Below are positions 34,785 to 43,524 of a stretch of 44,785 bases of DNA, one piece after another; positions within the stretch are counted from its first letter, which is position 1, and every line of letters starts with the position of its first letter. The notes beneath the pieces were generated by a model, which saw only the letters and a program-made list of their open reading frames with translations, did not search any database and was not told the DNA's origin. Made by a program: the position numbers and the translations under genes. Origin of the DNA: Magnetococcales bacterium (lineage in GTDB: Bacteria; Pseudomonadota; Magnetococcia; Magnetococcales; JADFZT01). The DNA is taken from the NCBI GenBank assembly GCA_015232395.1, contig JADFZT010000038.1, positions 1-44,785 on the forward strand, in the 5' to 3' direction.

Positions 34785-35659
34785 GACACTTTTCCCGCGC
34801 ATCTTTTATCTCAACACTCTCCCTGCTGCTGGGGCTGTTTTCACTCTGGCTGCCCACTTCTGCCTCTGCCAAGGGGGTGGAGATGCATCTCTCAGGACCC
34901 CTGGAACCCGGTTCGGCCGCCCTGCTCCGCGTTAAAAATTTTCCCGCCAACTCCGTGATTCAGGCGACACTTGGCGGCATACTTTTTCCCATCACCGACG
35001 AAGGCGTGGGATTGGTCGCCGTCGACATGGAAGCCAAGCCCGGCCCTCTCACCTTGCGGGTCACGGTGGATCCACCCCAGGGAAGACGCACCACCCTGGA
35101 ACAGACCATCCAGCTTCCCAGCCGTCAGTATAAGGAAGAACGCATCGATGGCCTGCCAGGCAAAAAGGTGGACCTTAACAAGCCCGATCTCACCCGGGCG
35201 GGCAAAGAGACCGCCGCGATCCGGGCCACCTATAAACGCCGGGGAGGCATGCCAGGTTATGGTGATGGTTTCGTCAAGCCCGTGGAGGGACGCCTCTCCG
35301 GGGTGTTCGGCAGCCGCCGCATTTTGAATGGCAAACCCCGCAAACCCCACTCCGGCATTGATATCGCCGCCCCCAAAGGCACCCCGGTGCGCTCCACTGC
35401 ATCAGGCAAGGTGGCTTTGGTGGGGAACGACTATTTTTTTACCGGCAATACCGTCATCGTTGACCATGGCGACGGCGTCATTTCCCTCTATTCCCATATG
35501 GACTCCATCGCGGTGAGCGAAGGCATGTGGGTGGCCAAAGGCTCCACCATCGGCACTGTGGGCATGACCGGGCGCGCAACAGGCCCCCACCTCCACTTTG
35601 CCGTACTGGTGCGCAAAGCCCGGGTGGATCCCCTGCTCCTGCCGGGTATTCGGGAATAG
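34781..35659 (+). CDS. M23-family peptidase (LytM/peptidoglycan endopeptidase-like)
   Basis: A 292-aa periplasmic protein with a signal peptide (about residues 1-30, ending SASA before KGVEM). The N-terminal half is an Ig-like or beta-sandwich region with no catalytic motif. The M23 domain (about 170-285) has the zinc ligands in HSGIDIAAPKGTPV and HLHFAV, and SHMD between them, so it should be an active DD- or LD-type endopeptidase rather than a degenerate activator. It overlaps xseA by 4 bp (ATGA), so its translation is coupled. This xseA-M23-xseB neighbourhood occurs in several proteobacteria. Envelope remodelling is the likely role. Confidence 0.9.
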   Translation: MRHFSRASFISTLSLLLGLFSLWLPTSASAKGVEMHLSGPLEPGSAALLRVKNFPANSVIQATLGGILFPITDEGVGLVAVDMEAKPGPLTLRVTVDPPQGRRTTLEQTIQLPSRQYKEERIDGLPGKKVDLNKPDLTRAGKETAAIRATYKRRGGMPGYGDGFVKPVEGRLSGVFGSRRILNGKPRKPHSGIDIAAPKGTPVRSTASGKVALVGNDYFFTGNTVIVDHGDGVISLYSHMDSIAVSEGMWVAKGSTIGTVGMTGRATGPHLHFAVLVRKARVDPLLLPGIRE

Positions 35660-35960
35660 TTCAACACCATCAACCCCCAAGGATTTCCTCCCACCAGGAT
35701 TTTTTTTACCGGTGTGGCCACCCCCCGGGGAGAATTCATCACGGGCTTGCCCCCCTTGCCAGGCCTTTTTCCAAGGGAGCCAAAACGCTCTTTTGAGAGG
35801 GGTTTGCAACCGGGTGGTTTCTTTTTACCCCCACTCGGGATATGATGGGGGGTTCTTCATTCAAACCGACACGGCAGGAAGGGATGGCTTTTTTGGGTTG
35901 ATCAATCCCCCCTATCCCGCCTTAATTTGTCTGTAAAAACACAAAACTCCGGAAAGCTCC
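35660..35960 (+). other. 301-bp gap between the M23 peptidase and xseB
   Basis: No gene or strong terminator is visible. There are runs of C and G, a few weak stems and a GGAAAGC ribosome-binding site for xseB at its right end. A promoter for the xseB-ispA-dxs-tlyA run probably lies here, but I cannot place it. Confidence 0.4.
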
Positions 35961-36191
35961 ATGCCGTCACGCGCGCCCAAGCCATCATTGGATTTTGAAC
36001 AGGCCATCCACCGGCTGGAAGAGGTGGTGGAGCGCCTGGAACGGGGAGATCTGCCCCTGGAAGAGGGTTTGGCTGCCTTTGAAGAAGGGGTTGGATTGGC
36101 CCAGGCCTGCCAACAAAAACTCGAAGAGGCGGAAAAACGCATCGAAACCCTCGTGACCACCCCCCCTGGTCAAGCCAGTAACGGCACCTGA
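35961..36191 (+). CDS. xseB: Exodeoxyribonuclease VII small subunit
   Basis: A 76-aa helical subunit of ExoVII. It shows the family signature SLDFEQAIHRLEEVVERLERGDLPLEEGLAAFEEGVGLAQACQ in its helical hairpin and a short charged tail. GGAAAGC lies just upstream of the ATG. It is 4 bp ahead of the ispA GTG, so the two are cotranscribed, and its partner xseA lies about 1.2 kb upstream on the same strand. Confidence 0.96.
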   Translation: MPSRAPKPSLDFEQAIHRLEEVVERLERGDLPLEEGLAAFEEGVGLAQACQQKLEEAEKRIETLVTTPPGQASNGT

Positions 36192-36195
36192 TATC

Positions 36196-37080
36196 GTGAA
36201 TCTCAGCCAATATCTCAGCGAACGGCGCTCTTTGGTGGAAAAAGCCCTGGATAGTCATGTGCCCAGTGTGAACAAACCGCCTGCCCGCCTCAACGCCGCC
36301 ATTCGCCACAGCCTGATGGCCGGTGGCAAGCGCTTGCGCCCCATCCTGGTATTGGCCGCCTGCGAGGCGGTGGAGGGGCCTGTCGCCAATCTTCTCCCCT
36401 TTGCCTGTGCCCTGGAGTGCATCCACACCTACTCCCTGATCCACGACGATCTGCCCGCCATGGACGACGACGACCTGCGCCGAGGCAGGCCTACCTGTCA
36501 CAAGGCGTTTGACGAAGCGACGGCGATTCTGGCCGGTGATGCCCTTTTGACCCTGGCCTTTGAGCTGGCTGCCTCCCCCATGAAGGATATCGACCCCGGC
36601 GATCAACTCACCATGATCGCCCAACTGGCCCGGGATGCCGGTATTTTTGGTATGGTGGGGGGACAAATGCTGGATATTGAGGCCGAAAACCGGGAAGTCA
36701 CCCTGGTGGAGCTACAAAACGTCCACATCCACAAAACCGGCGCCCTCATTCGCGCGGCCTGCTTGGCCGGGGGAAAACTGGGGGGTGGCGACCGGGAGCA
36801 GGTTAAACGCCTGAAGCGATACGGCGAAGCGATAGGGCTGGCCTTTCAGGTGATGGACGACATCCTGGATGAAGTGGGTGACAGCGCCGTCATGGGCAAA
36901 AGCGCCGGATCCGACCGAGCCCGCTCCAAGGCGACCTATCCCCACCTTCTAGGTCTCCCCCAGGCCCGGGAGGAGGCACAGTTTTTGGTGGATGAAGCCC
37001 TCAGCCAATTACAGCCATTTTCTGCCGCCGCCGATCCTTTGCGCGAGCTGGCCCGTTTCATCGTTTCCCGAACCCATTAG
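36196..37080 (+). CDS. ispA: Farnesyl/geranyl diphosphate synthase
   Basis: Prenyltransferase that condenses IPP with DMAPP and GPP to make C10-C15 isoprenoid diphosphates. The first Asp-rich motif is LIHDDLPAMDDDDLRRGRPT and the second is AFQVMDDILDEVGD. GGKRLRPIL precedes them, GGQMLDIEAE lies between, and KATYPHLLGL comes late. The 294-aa length is typical. The GTG start at 36196 follows the xseB stop by 4 bp; the ribosome-binding site is weak. It sits directly upstream of dxs, which supplies its precursors. Confidence 0.95.
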   Translation: MNLSQYLSERRSLVEKALDSHVPSVNKPPARLNAAIRHSLMAGGKRLRPILVLAACEAVEGPVANLLPFACALECIHTYSLIHDDLPAMDDDDLRRGRPTCHKAFDEATAILAGDALLTLAFELAASPMKDIDPGDQLTMIAQLARDAGIFGMVGGQMLDIEAENREVTLVELQNVHIHKTGALIRAACLAGGKLGGGDREQVKRLKRYGEAIGLAFQVMDDILDEVGDSAVMGKSAGSDRARSKATYPHLLGLPQAREEAQFLVDEALSQLQPFSAAADPLRELARFIVSRTH

Positions 37081-37090
37081 ATATTCCGCC

Positions 37091-38974
37091 ATGGCCTCTC
37101 TGCTGGACACCATCAACGAACCGAAGGACCTCCGGGCACTCCCCGAGGAGGACTTGATCCAATTGGCCCGGGAGGTGCGGGAGTTTACCATCGACACCGT
37201 CGCCCAGACCGGCGGCCATCTGGGGGCGAGCCTGGGGGTGGTGGAGCTGACCATTGCCCTTCACCATGTCTTCAACACCCCGGAAGATCGCCTTTTTTGG
37301 GATGTGGGTCATCAATCCTACCCCCATAAAATATTAACCGGTCGTCGAGAGCGCATGCACACCCTGCGCAAGCGCCACGGGTTGTCCGGCTTCACCAGCC
37401 GCAAGGAGAGTCCCTTCGATCCCTTTGGCATGGGCCACTCCTCCACCTCCATTTCGGCGGCGTTGGGCGCGGCGTTGGGCCACCGCCACAAAGGACTCCC
37501 CCACCGGGGAATTGCCGTCATCGGTGATGGAGCGCTCTCCGCTGGCATGGCTTTTGAGGCGCTGAACAACGCTGGACGCTACGATTGCAATCTGATTGTC
37601 GTTTTGAACGACAACGAAATGTCCATCTCCCCCAACGTGGGCGCCCTCTCCAGCTATCTTTCCCGCATCTTGAGCGGTCGGGTTTATACCCGCCTCAAGG
37701 GGGGAACGGGGCGCGTGCTGGAAAAAATCTCCCCCCCCCTGCTTGATGCCGCCCGCAAGGCCGAAGAGCACATGAAGGGCATGTTGACCCCGGGCACTCT
37801 TTTCGAAGAGCTGGGATTCAACTATCTGGGACCGGTGGATGGTCACGACTTTGGCCAGCTGCTGCCCACCCTGAAGAACATTCGCAATCTCAAAGGGCCG
37901 GTGCTGCTCCATGTGGTCACCAAAAAGGGGAAGGGATTTCTCCCCGCCGAGGCCAACCCCTGCACCTATCACGGGGTCTCCCCCTTTGATCGTCAAACCG
38001 GACGCATCCAGAGCGCCAACGGCGCTCTTCCCAGCTACACCAAAGTCTTCTCCTCCTCTCTGGTGGCCCTGGCCCAGGAAAACCCCAAGATTATCGCCAT
38101 TACCGCCGCCATGCCCGAAGGGACCGGACTCGACGCCTTTCAGGAACGTTTTCCCCATCGGTTTTATGATGTCGGCATCGCTGAGCAACATGCGGTCACC
38201 TTTGCCGCAGGCTTGGCTTGTGAAGGATTCGTACCGGTGGTGGCGATCTACTCCACCTTCGTGCAACGGGCCTACGACCAGATCATTCACGATGTGGCTC
38301 TGCAAAATCTCCCGGTGGTGTTTGCCCTGGATCGGGCAGGCCTGGTGGGGGCTGACGGTCCTACCCATGCGGGCACCTTCGATCTCTCGTTCCTGAGGGC
38401 CATCCCCAACATCACCCTCATGGCCCCAGCGGACGAAAATGAGCTGCGACGGATGCTGGCGACAGCCGTTGCCATGGGCAAACCGGTCGCCATCCGCTAT
38501 CCCCGGGGGAGCGCTCTGGGACTCCAAGAAGAACCTGCCGACATCATCCCCACAGCCCAAGGGCGCTGCCTGAAAAAAGGCCAACAAGTCGCCCTGGTCG
38601 CCGTTGGTCATCCGGTCCATCAGGCGCTACAAGCCGCTGAAAAATTACAGGATGAAGGCCTCTCCGTTGCAGTCTACGATGGCCGTTTCATCAAACCCCT
38701 GGATGAACGCCTGCTGCGGGAAGCTGCCAAATGCCCGGTGGTGATCACCCTGGAGGAAAATACCATACGGGGCGGTTTTGGTGCCGGTGTGCTGGAATTT
38801 TACGCCCAGGACGGCCTTCTGGACAAAGGCCAAACCGTGCGCACCTGGGGCTTGCCGGATCGTTTCATCCCCCATGGCAGCCAGGGGGAGCTGCGGGCTG
38901 AGGTAGGCATCAGCAGCGAGGAGATCGCCCGCCGTATTCGGGAACTCCTGGCCAAAGTTGCCCCCCCCCAATAA
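37091..38974 (+). CDS. dxs: 1-Deoxy-D-xylulose-5-phosphate synthase
   Basis: ThDP enzyme that condenses pyruvate and glyceraldehyde-3-phosphate to DXP, the first step of the MEP isoprenoid pathway and a precursor of thiamine and pyridoxal. Key motifs are GGHLGASLGVVELT, FWDVGHQSYPHKILTGRR, the ThDP/Mg motif GDGALSAGMAFEALNNAG with LIVVLNDNEMSIS, DVGIAEQHAVTFAAGLA and DRAGLVGADGPTHAGTFD. The 627-aa length is standard. The start at 37091 lies 11 bp after the ispA stop. Together with ispA it gives an isoprenoid sub-operon inside the xse/tlyA run. Confidence 0.97.
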   Translation: MASLLDTINEPKDLRALPEEDLIQLAREVREFTIDTVAQTGGHLGASLGVVELTIALHHVFNTPEDRLFWDVGHQSYPHKILTGRRERMHTLRKRHGLSGFTSRKESPFDPFGMGHSSTSISAALGAALGHRHKGLPHRGIAVIGDGALSAGMAFEALNNAGRYDCNLIVVLNDNEMSISPNVGALSSYLSRILSGRVYTRLKGGTGRVLEKISPPLLDAARKAEEHMKGMLTPGTLFEELGFNYLGPVDGHDFGQLLPTLKNIRNLKGPVLLHVVTKKGKGFLPAEANPCTYHGVSPFDRQTGRIQSANGALPSYTKVFSSSLVALAQENPKIIAITAAMPEGTGLDAFQERFPHRFYDVGIAEQHAVTFAAGLACEGFVPVVAIYSTFVQRAYDQIIHDVALQNLPVVFALDRAGLVGADGPTHAGTFDLSFLRAIPNITLMAPADENELRRMLATAVAMGKPVAIRYPRGSALGLQEEPADIIPTAQGRCLKKGQQVALVAVGHPVHQALQAAEKLQDEGLSVAVYDGRFIKPLDERLLREAAKCPVVITLEENTIRGGFGAGVLEFYAQDGLLDKGQTVRTWGLPDRFIPHGSQGELRAEVGISSEEIARRIRELLAKVAPPQ

Positions 38975-38995
38975 CCTTCATCCCCAGATCTTCCC

Positions 38996-39739
38996 TTGCC
39001 CCCTCCCAAGCGCCAACGTCTCGATCAAGCTCTTTTGGATCGGGGGCTGGTGGCCGATATCAAAGAGGCCCGAAGCCTGATCATGACCGGTCAGGTGCTG
39101 GTGGCTGAAGGGCGTATCGATAAACCCGGTCACCCCATCTCCCTGGAGACCCCCATTCGTTTAAAAGAGCAGAAGTGCCCCTGGGTCTCACGGGGTGCCT
39201 TCAAGCTTCTCCAAGCCCTTGATACCTTCAAAATCGACCCCACCGGTTGGCGCTGTCTGGATGCCGGGGCTTCCACGGGGGGGTTTGTCGAAGTATTGCT
39301 GGATCGGGGGGCCGCTCAGGTCACTGCGGTGGATGTGGGGTATGGACAGCTGGCCTGGAAGCTGGTTCAGGATCCACGGGTGCAGCTGCTCGACCGCACC
39401 AACATTCGCCACCTCACTCTGGAAAAGATCCAGCAGCCGGTGGATCTGGTCACCATGGATCTCAGTTTTATTTCCCTGACCCGGGTGCTGCCGGTGGTGG
39501 CCAAGCTCCTGAAACCCCATGGCCGGGGTATCGCCCTCATCAAGCCCCAATTCGAAGTAAAAAAAGAACAGGTCAGCCAGGGGGGACTCGTGGAAGATCC
39601 TCTCCTGCACCAGCAGGCTATTGAAAAAATCCACCAATGCGCCACCGAGATGAACCTTCAGGAACAGGGCCTGACCCCCTCTCCCATCAAAGGCCCGGCG
39701 GGCAACGTGGAGTTTTTGTTTTATTTCGGCAAGCCCTGA
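38996..39739 (+). CDS. tlyA: TlyA-family rRNA 2'-O-methyltransferase
   Basis: Small S4-domain plus FtsJ-like methyltransferase (TlyA/hemolysin A family), which in other bacteria methylates ribose in 16S and 23S rRNA. The S4 domain (about 5-65) starts KRQRLDQALLDRGLVADIKE. The SAM loop is CLDAGASTGGFVEVLLDRGA, and LVTMDLSFISLTRVLP and ALIKPQFEV follow. The 247-aa length is normal. The start appears to be TTG (38996): the conserved S4 sequence begins immediately after it and no ATG or GTG fits. It lies 21 bp after dxs, the order seen in many alphaproteobacteria. Confidence 0.93.
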   Translation: MPPPKRQRLDQALLDRGLVADIKEARSLIMTGQVLVAEGRIDKPGHPISLETPIRLKEQKCPWVSRGAFKLLQALDTFKIDPTGWRCLDAGASTGGFVEVLLDRGAAQVTAVDVGYGQLAWKLVQDPRVQLLDRTNIRHLTLEKIQQPVDLVTMDLSFISLTRVLPVVAKLLKPHGRGIALIKPQFEVKKEQVSQGGLVEDPLLHQQAIEKIHQCATEMNLQEQGLTPSPIKGPAGNVEFLFYFGKP

Positions 39740-39812
39740 CCCTCCCCCCCCTACTGCCTCCAGCCACAAAAAAGCCCCTGCTTTTCATTCAAAACAGGCT
39801 ATCATCCCCATC

Positions 39813-40106
39813 ATGGCCATTCCCCAAGCCCTTGAGGCAATCATCCAGCAACTTGCCGCCCTCCCCCATGTGGAGCGGGTGATTCTATTTGGCTCCCGGG
39901 CCAGGGGGGATCATGATGAGCGAGCTGACATCGATCTGGCGGTGGCCTGCCCGAATGCTTCAGAAAGCCAATGGAGCGACATCTGGCATCTAACCGACCA
40001 AGCCCCCACCCTGCTTGAAATCGACTTGGTAAGACTGGAGGGAGCCCAGCCAAAACTTCTGGAAAACGTTCAAAACGAGGGAGTGGTTTTGTATGAACGC
40101 CCCTGA
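39813..40106 (+). CDS. MNT-type nucleotidyltransferase (MntA-like antitoxin)
   Basis: A 97-aa minimal nucleotidyltransferase. The active-site motif GSX10DXD is exact: GS at 27-28 and DID at 39-41 (FGSRARGDHDERADIDLAV). In the MntA/HepT system the antitoxin of this fold adds AMP to the HEPN toxin to silence it. It overlaps the HEPN gene downstream by 14 bp and so belongs to the same two-gene cassette, antitoxin first, like HI0073/HI0074. No strong ribosome-binding site is visible upstream. Confidence 0.9.
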   Translation: MAIPQALEAIIQQLAALPHVERVILFGSRARGDHDERADIDLAVACPNASESQWSDIWHLTDQAPTLLEIDLVRLEGAQPKLLENVQNEGVVLYERP

Positions 40107-40506
40107 CATCAAGGTCAAGACCTCCCTTGCAAATCTTGAGCGGGCCTTGAATCGACTGGGTGAGGCACTGGCGGAACCCGAGGAAAACCCCCTCAGGGTG
40201 GATGCGGTCATTCAGCGTTTTGAATTTGCCTGGGAGATTTTCTGGAAAAGTCTCAAACGAATCCTGGCACAGGAAGGCATCGAGACCCACACCCCCAGAG
40301 AGGCCTTGAAAAAGGCTTTTGCTGCCTACTGGCTTAAAGATGAGACCGTCTGGCTCAACATGCTCAAAGATCGCAACACCACCTCCCATGTTTACGATGA
40401 AGCTGTGGCCAAAAAAATCGTCGAGAGAATAAACGACCACTATTATGGAGAGATGCGCCAAGCCCAAGGGGGGCTAACTGCACGGTTTGGCAGGAGAGAG
40501 TCCTGA
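40093..40506 (+). CDS. HEPN-domain protein (HepT/HI0074-like toxin)
   Basis: A 137-aa helical protein of the HI0074/HepT type ('nucleotidyltransferase substrate-binding protein'). The RNase motif RX4HXY is exact in RNTTSHVYDEA (Arg94 and His99). HEPN-fold helices and a typical RFEFAWEIFWKSLKRIL segment precede it. HEPN toxins with this motif cleave RNA, and the cognate MNT protein modifies the Tyr. The gene starts inside the MNT gene (14-bp overlap), so translation is coupled. This is most likely a toxin-antitoxin module; an alternative is the HI0074-type complex of unknown role. Confidence 0.9.
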   Translation: MNAPDIKVKTSLANLERALNRLGEALAEPEENPLRVDAVIQRFEFAWEIFWKSLKRILAQEGIETHTPREALKKAFAAYWLKDETVWLNMLKDRNTTSHVYDEAVAKKIVERINDHYYGEMRQAQGGLTARFGRRES

Positions 40507-41048
40507 GGCGTTCTACCAGCAATCCTCATCGTTACATCAAAAAACAACGCTCCCTGGCCACGTTGACGACAAGACTGAAAAGCCTGCAAACCTCATTTGA
40601 CTTTTTATCCAAACCGTCAGCCAACATAATCCTATCCATCCCCTTTTCACACACCAGGCTGAAAAACTTCAACAGCCATTGTCCATGGTGACAATCATGG
40701 GCCACAAGTAAACACGAAGCCAACCAACCCGCCCGAAGCAAGAATAAATTCCAATCACAATATTGCCGCAAACGTTTCAGCATTTCACAAAATTGTCAGG
40801 AGTATAATCAACTGGTTTTTCATGGCAGTTTCTGGCAAAGTGCTATTAAAATATTGACACTTTGAAAAAACTGGACCCGCGAGCGTCTAAACAAGAATCA
40901 TTCACTTCTTATGGGTGCTCACAAAAGTATCACCAATTCTGTAACGATTTGCCTGCTAACAGGGTGGTTAGACGAACTTTATTATGGACGCAACAGGCAA
41001 ATCCTTTTAGAGCGTTGAATTAACTCGACGATTATTTGAGGGGAAAAA
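40507..41048. other. 542-bp gap upstream of the chemoreceptor gene
   Basis: No confident gene. A minus-strand frame (40783 down to 40532, 83 codons) is open but lacks a ribosome-binding site and family features. Near the right end a 10-bp inverted repeat (GATTTGCCTG at 40946-40955, CAGGCAAATC at 40994-41003) lies 46-100 bp before the chemoreceptor start. It could be a leader hairpin. The middle is AT-rich, and a TTGACA at 40852 has no good -10 partner. Confidence 0.4.
40946..41003 (+). promoter_or_regulatory. 10-bp inverted repeat in the chemoreceptor leader
   Basis: GATTTGCCTG and its exact reverse complement CAGGCAAATC lie 38 bp apart, followed by CTTTTAG, upstream of the chemoreceptor ATG. 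It resembles a leader stem-loop or operator. It does not match the conserved core of known c-di-GMP riboswitches. Confidence 0.35.
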
Positions 41049-43322
41049 ATGAACGTGAAACATTGGAACATTGGCCCAAAACTGGCTCTCAGTTTTGGCA
41101 TCATCTGCCTGCTGCTCCTGGCTGTTGCAACCCGCTACCAAACGACCCTGTGGCAGACACAATCCAACTTCCAAAACATTCTCGACCAGGCAGAGCCTGC
41201 AAAAAGCCACGCCCTGACCATCGGCCACCTGATGCTGCAATCCCGTCGGGCCGAAAAAGATTTTCTCCTACGCAAAAAAACCAAATATATCGACAAGGTG
41301 GATAAACTGGTGGGGGAAGTACGATCCGAGGCCGATAAAATCATTCGGATCGGTGAATCCATGGGGGGTGATGACGGCAACGCCCTGATCAAAGACAGCA
41401 AGGCGATTCAAGGCGCCATGGCTGACTATGGGAAAGCTTTCAAGGAAATGGCCCAGAGTTGGCAGATCAAGGGACTGGGACCAAAATTGGGATACCAGGG
41501 GGCCTTTCGAAAAGAAGCCCACAATCTGGGACAATTGCTGAACGATTTTGATGTCACCCAGCTGAATATTTTTCTACTGCAATTGCGCCGGGCTGAGAAG
41601 GATTTCAGGCTGCGTGGCAAAAGCAAGTATGTGGAAAAGCATCGCCAACTGATCAGCACGTTCGTGGCGACCGTGGATGGCAATGCCATGAGTGCCGCCC
41701 ACAAAAACCAAATCAAGTCCAACCTGACCACCTACCAAACCGCCTTCGCCACTTTTCTAAAGGAAAATGCCACCGACCGTGGGGCCTCCAAATCAACGAT
41801 TTCCGCCTTGAGCAAAACAGCCGGACAGCTGGAAAAGGAGCTGTATAAATATTATGTGCCGGCCATCTGGCGGGATTTTTTGGAGATTCGGAAACACGAA
41901 AAGGACTATCTCTTACGTGGTGCTGACAAATATGTGAAAAAGCTGGATGCCACCATCGATAAAATTTTGAAAAAGGTGGCTGCATCCAAACTGGAAGAGT
42001 CCACCCGCAAGAGCATTCGCACCTCCCTCACCAGCTACCAGGATGCCTTTCACGCCTTGGTGGGTGAAGACAAAAACATCGCCCGGTTGACGGAAACCAT
42101 GCGCCAAACAGTGCATGCCATTGAACCGATGATCGAGGAAATCATTCAAAACAGTGAACGAATGATGGTTCGGACACAAACCCAAATCCAGAAACAGGTG
42201 GACGCGGATTCAACACTGGCCATGAGCCTGACGGGTGGAATCCTTATGATTGCGTTGCTGCTGGGCGTCATCATCACCCGGCACATCATTGCGCCCCTGC
42301 ACGGCTGCATTGGCAACATCAAGGAAATGGCGGAAGGCAACCTGACCGTTCAGTGCACCACAGACCGACAAGACGAACTGGGACAAATTTTAAACAGCCT
42401 GCAGCAAATGATTCTCTCCTTGCGCCGTGTCATTCTGGAAATTCGCACGGCTTCGGACAATGTCGCGGCTGGTAGCACGGAGTTGTCCCAATCGGCCAAC
42501 ACGCTTTCCAACGGTGCAACGGAACAGGCTGCTTCGGTGGAAGAGACCTCCTCAGCCATGGAAGAGATGTCCTCAGGCATTGAACAAAACACCAGCAATG
42601 CCCAGCAGACCCAAACGATCTCCTCCAAAGCATCCATAGATGCCGAAGAGACTGGTAGTTCGGTCACCGAGGCGGTGACCTCCATGAAGGAGATCGCCAC
42701 CAAAATTTCCATCATTGAGGAGATCGCCCGCCAGACCAATCTGTTGGCCCTGAACGCCGCCATCGAAGCGGCCCGGGCTGGTGAGCACGGCAAAGGGTTT
42801 GCTGTGGTGGCTGCCGAGGTGCGTAAACTGGCCGAACGGGCGCAAAGCGCTGCTGGTGAGATCACCCAGCTCGCTTCCTCCAGCGTCCAGGTGGCTGAAA
42901 AAGCCGGAAACAATCTGGTCGCCCTGGTGCCGGACATCCAAAAAACCGCCGAACTGGTTCAGGAAATCGCTGCCGCCAGCCAAGAACAAAACAGCGGTAC
43001 CGGCCAGATCAATCAAGCCCTGCAACAGCTCGACCGGGTCATCCAGCAAAATGCCGGCGCCTCGGAAGAGATGGCGGCGACAGCTGAAGAGCTTTCAGGG
43101 CAGGCGGACAAGCTTCATGATGCCGTCGGATTTTTCAAGCTTGGGAATGAAGGTTCCAGCCCCTCCCAAAACCAAGGAACTTCCGCAGCACAGAGACCCA
43201 AGCAGATCCCTGCCAGAAAAGCGCCTGCTGCCCTGCCTGCCCCCGGAGGCCAGTCATCCCAAGGCGGAGCCAACCTGGATCTCGGTAGCGGTTCTGGAGA
43301 TGATGCGTTTGAAACATTTTGA
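41049..43322 (+). CDS. Methyl-accepting chemotaxis protein with a three-unit helical sensor
   Basis: A 757-aa transmembrane chemoreceptor. TM1 (about 10-28) and TM2 (about 392-410) bracket a long helical periplasmic domain. The sensor contains three related units, each with an RxxEKDxxLRxxxKY motif (66-80, 180-194, 281-295) followed about 42-51 residues later by an (A/T/S)xYxxAF motif. This resembles the helical bimodular (HBM) sensor but with three copies. HAMP (about 411-463) and a signalling hairpin follow ([20 protein letters not shown], then [18 protein letters not shown]). After a Pro/Ser/Gly-rich linker the protein ends in AFETF, a CheR-tether-like pentapeptide. GAGGGG precedes the ATG. 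No other chemotaxis gene is adjacent. The ligand is unknown. Confidence 0.93.
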   Translation: MNVKHWNIGPKLALSFGIICLLLLAVATRYQTTLWQTQSNFQNILDQAEPAKSHALTIGHLMLQSRRAEKDFLLRKKTKYIDKVDKLVGEVRSEADKIIRIGESMGGDDGNALIKDSKAIQGAMADYGKAFKEMAQSWQIKGLGPKLGYQGAFRKEAHNLGQLLNDFDVTQLNIFLLQLRRAEKDFRLRGKSKYVEKHRQLISTFVATVDGNAMSAAHKNQIKSNLTTYQTAFATFLKENATDRGASKSTISALSKTAGQLEKELYKYYVPAIWRDFLEIRKHEKDYLLRGADKYVKKLDATIDKILKKVAASKLEESTRKSIRTSLTSYQDAFHALVGEDKNIARLTETMRQTVHAIEPMIEEIIQNSERMMVRTQTQIQKQVDADSTLAMSLTGGILMIALLLGVIITRHIIAPLHGCIGNIKEMAEGNLTVQCTTDRQDELGQILNSLQQMILSLRRVILEIRTASDNVAAGSTELSQSANTLSNGATEQAASVEETSSAMEEMSSGIEQNTSNAQQTQTISSKASIDAEETGSSVTEAVTSMKEIATKISIIEEIARQTNLLALNAAIEAARAGEHGKGFAVVAAEVRKLAERAQSAAGEITQLASSSVQVAEKAGNNLVALVPDIQKTAELVQEIAAASQEQNSGTGQINQALQQLDRVIQQNAGASEEMAATAEELSGQADKLHDAVGFFKLGNEGSSPSQNQGTSAAQRPKQIPARKAPAALPAPGGQSSQGGANLDLGSGSGDDAFETF

Positions 43323-43380
43323 TGGCAAGAGGATCAGAGTCGAAATCCGATGAAGGCTGAATGATCTTTTGACACGACAT

Positions 43381-43423
43381 CCACCCCCGGCAGGGAAACC
43401 CATGATTCCCCTGCCGGGGGTGG
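43381..43423 (+). terminator. Strong hairpin downstream of the chemoreceptor gene
   Basis: A perfect 15-bp GC-rich stem (CCACCCCCGGCAGGG at 43381-43395 pairing with 43409-43423) with a 13-nt loop lies about 60 bp after the stop codon, between convergent genes. No T-tract follows directly (only GTTTTT around 43440-43445), so it may act as a two-way terminator or as a 3' barrier. Confidence 0.6.
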
Positions 43424-43524
43424 GTGGCATCCACGGCTAGGTTTTTGGATAGGTGAGGATCCCCGACTGGCCAGACAATTTTCCGGGAGCGCCTACCATC
43501 TTGAATACTCCTCAAACGCCCCGA

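Noticed and set aside
33570-34802. A 410-codon minus-strand open frame opposite xseA, with similar long ones opposite dxs (37334-38620) and lysC (23272-24453).
   Set aside because: They are antisense to well-recognised genes with full motif sets. Long mirror frames are expected in GC-rich DNA, and their translations show no family features.
40532-40783. An 83-codon minus-strand frame in the gap before the chemoreceptor.
   Set aside because: No ribosome-binding site, odd Cys/Leu-rich composition and no recognisable domain.
40920-41010. Possible c-di-GMP (GEMM) riboswitch upstream of the chemoreceptor.
   Set aside because: The inverted repeat is present, but the conserved GEMM core and tetraloop-receptor parts are not.
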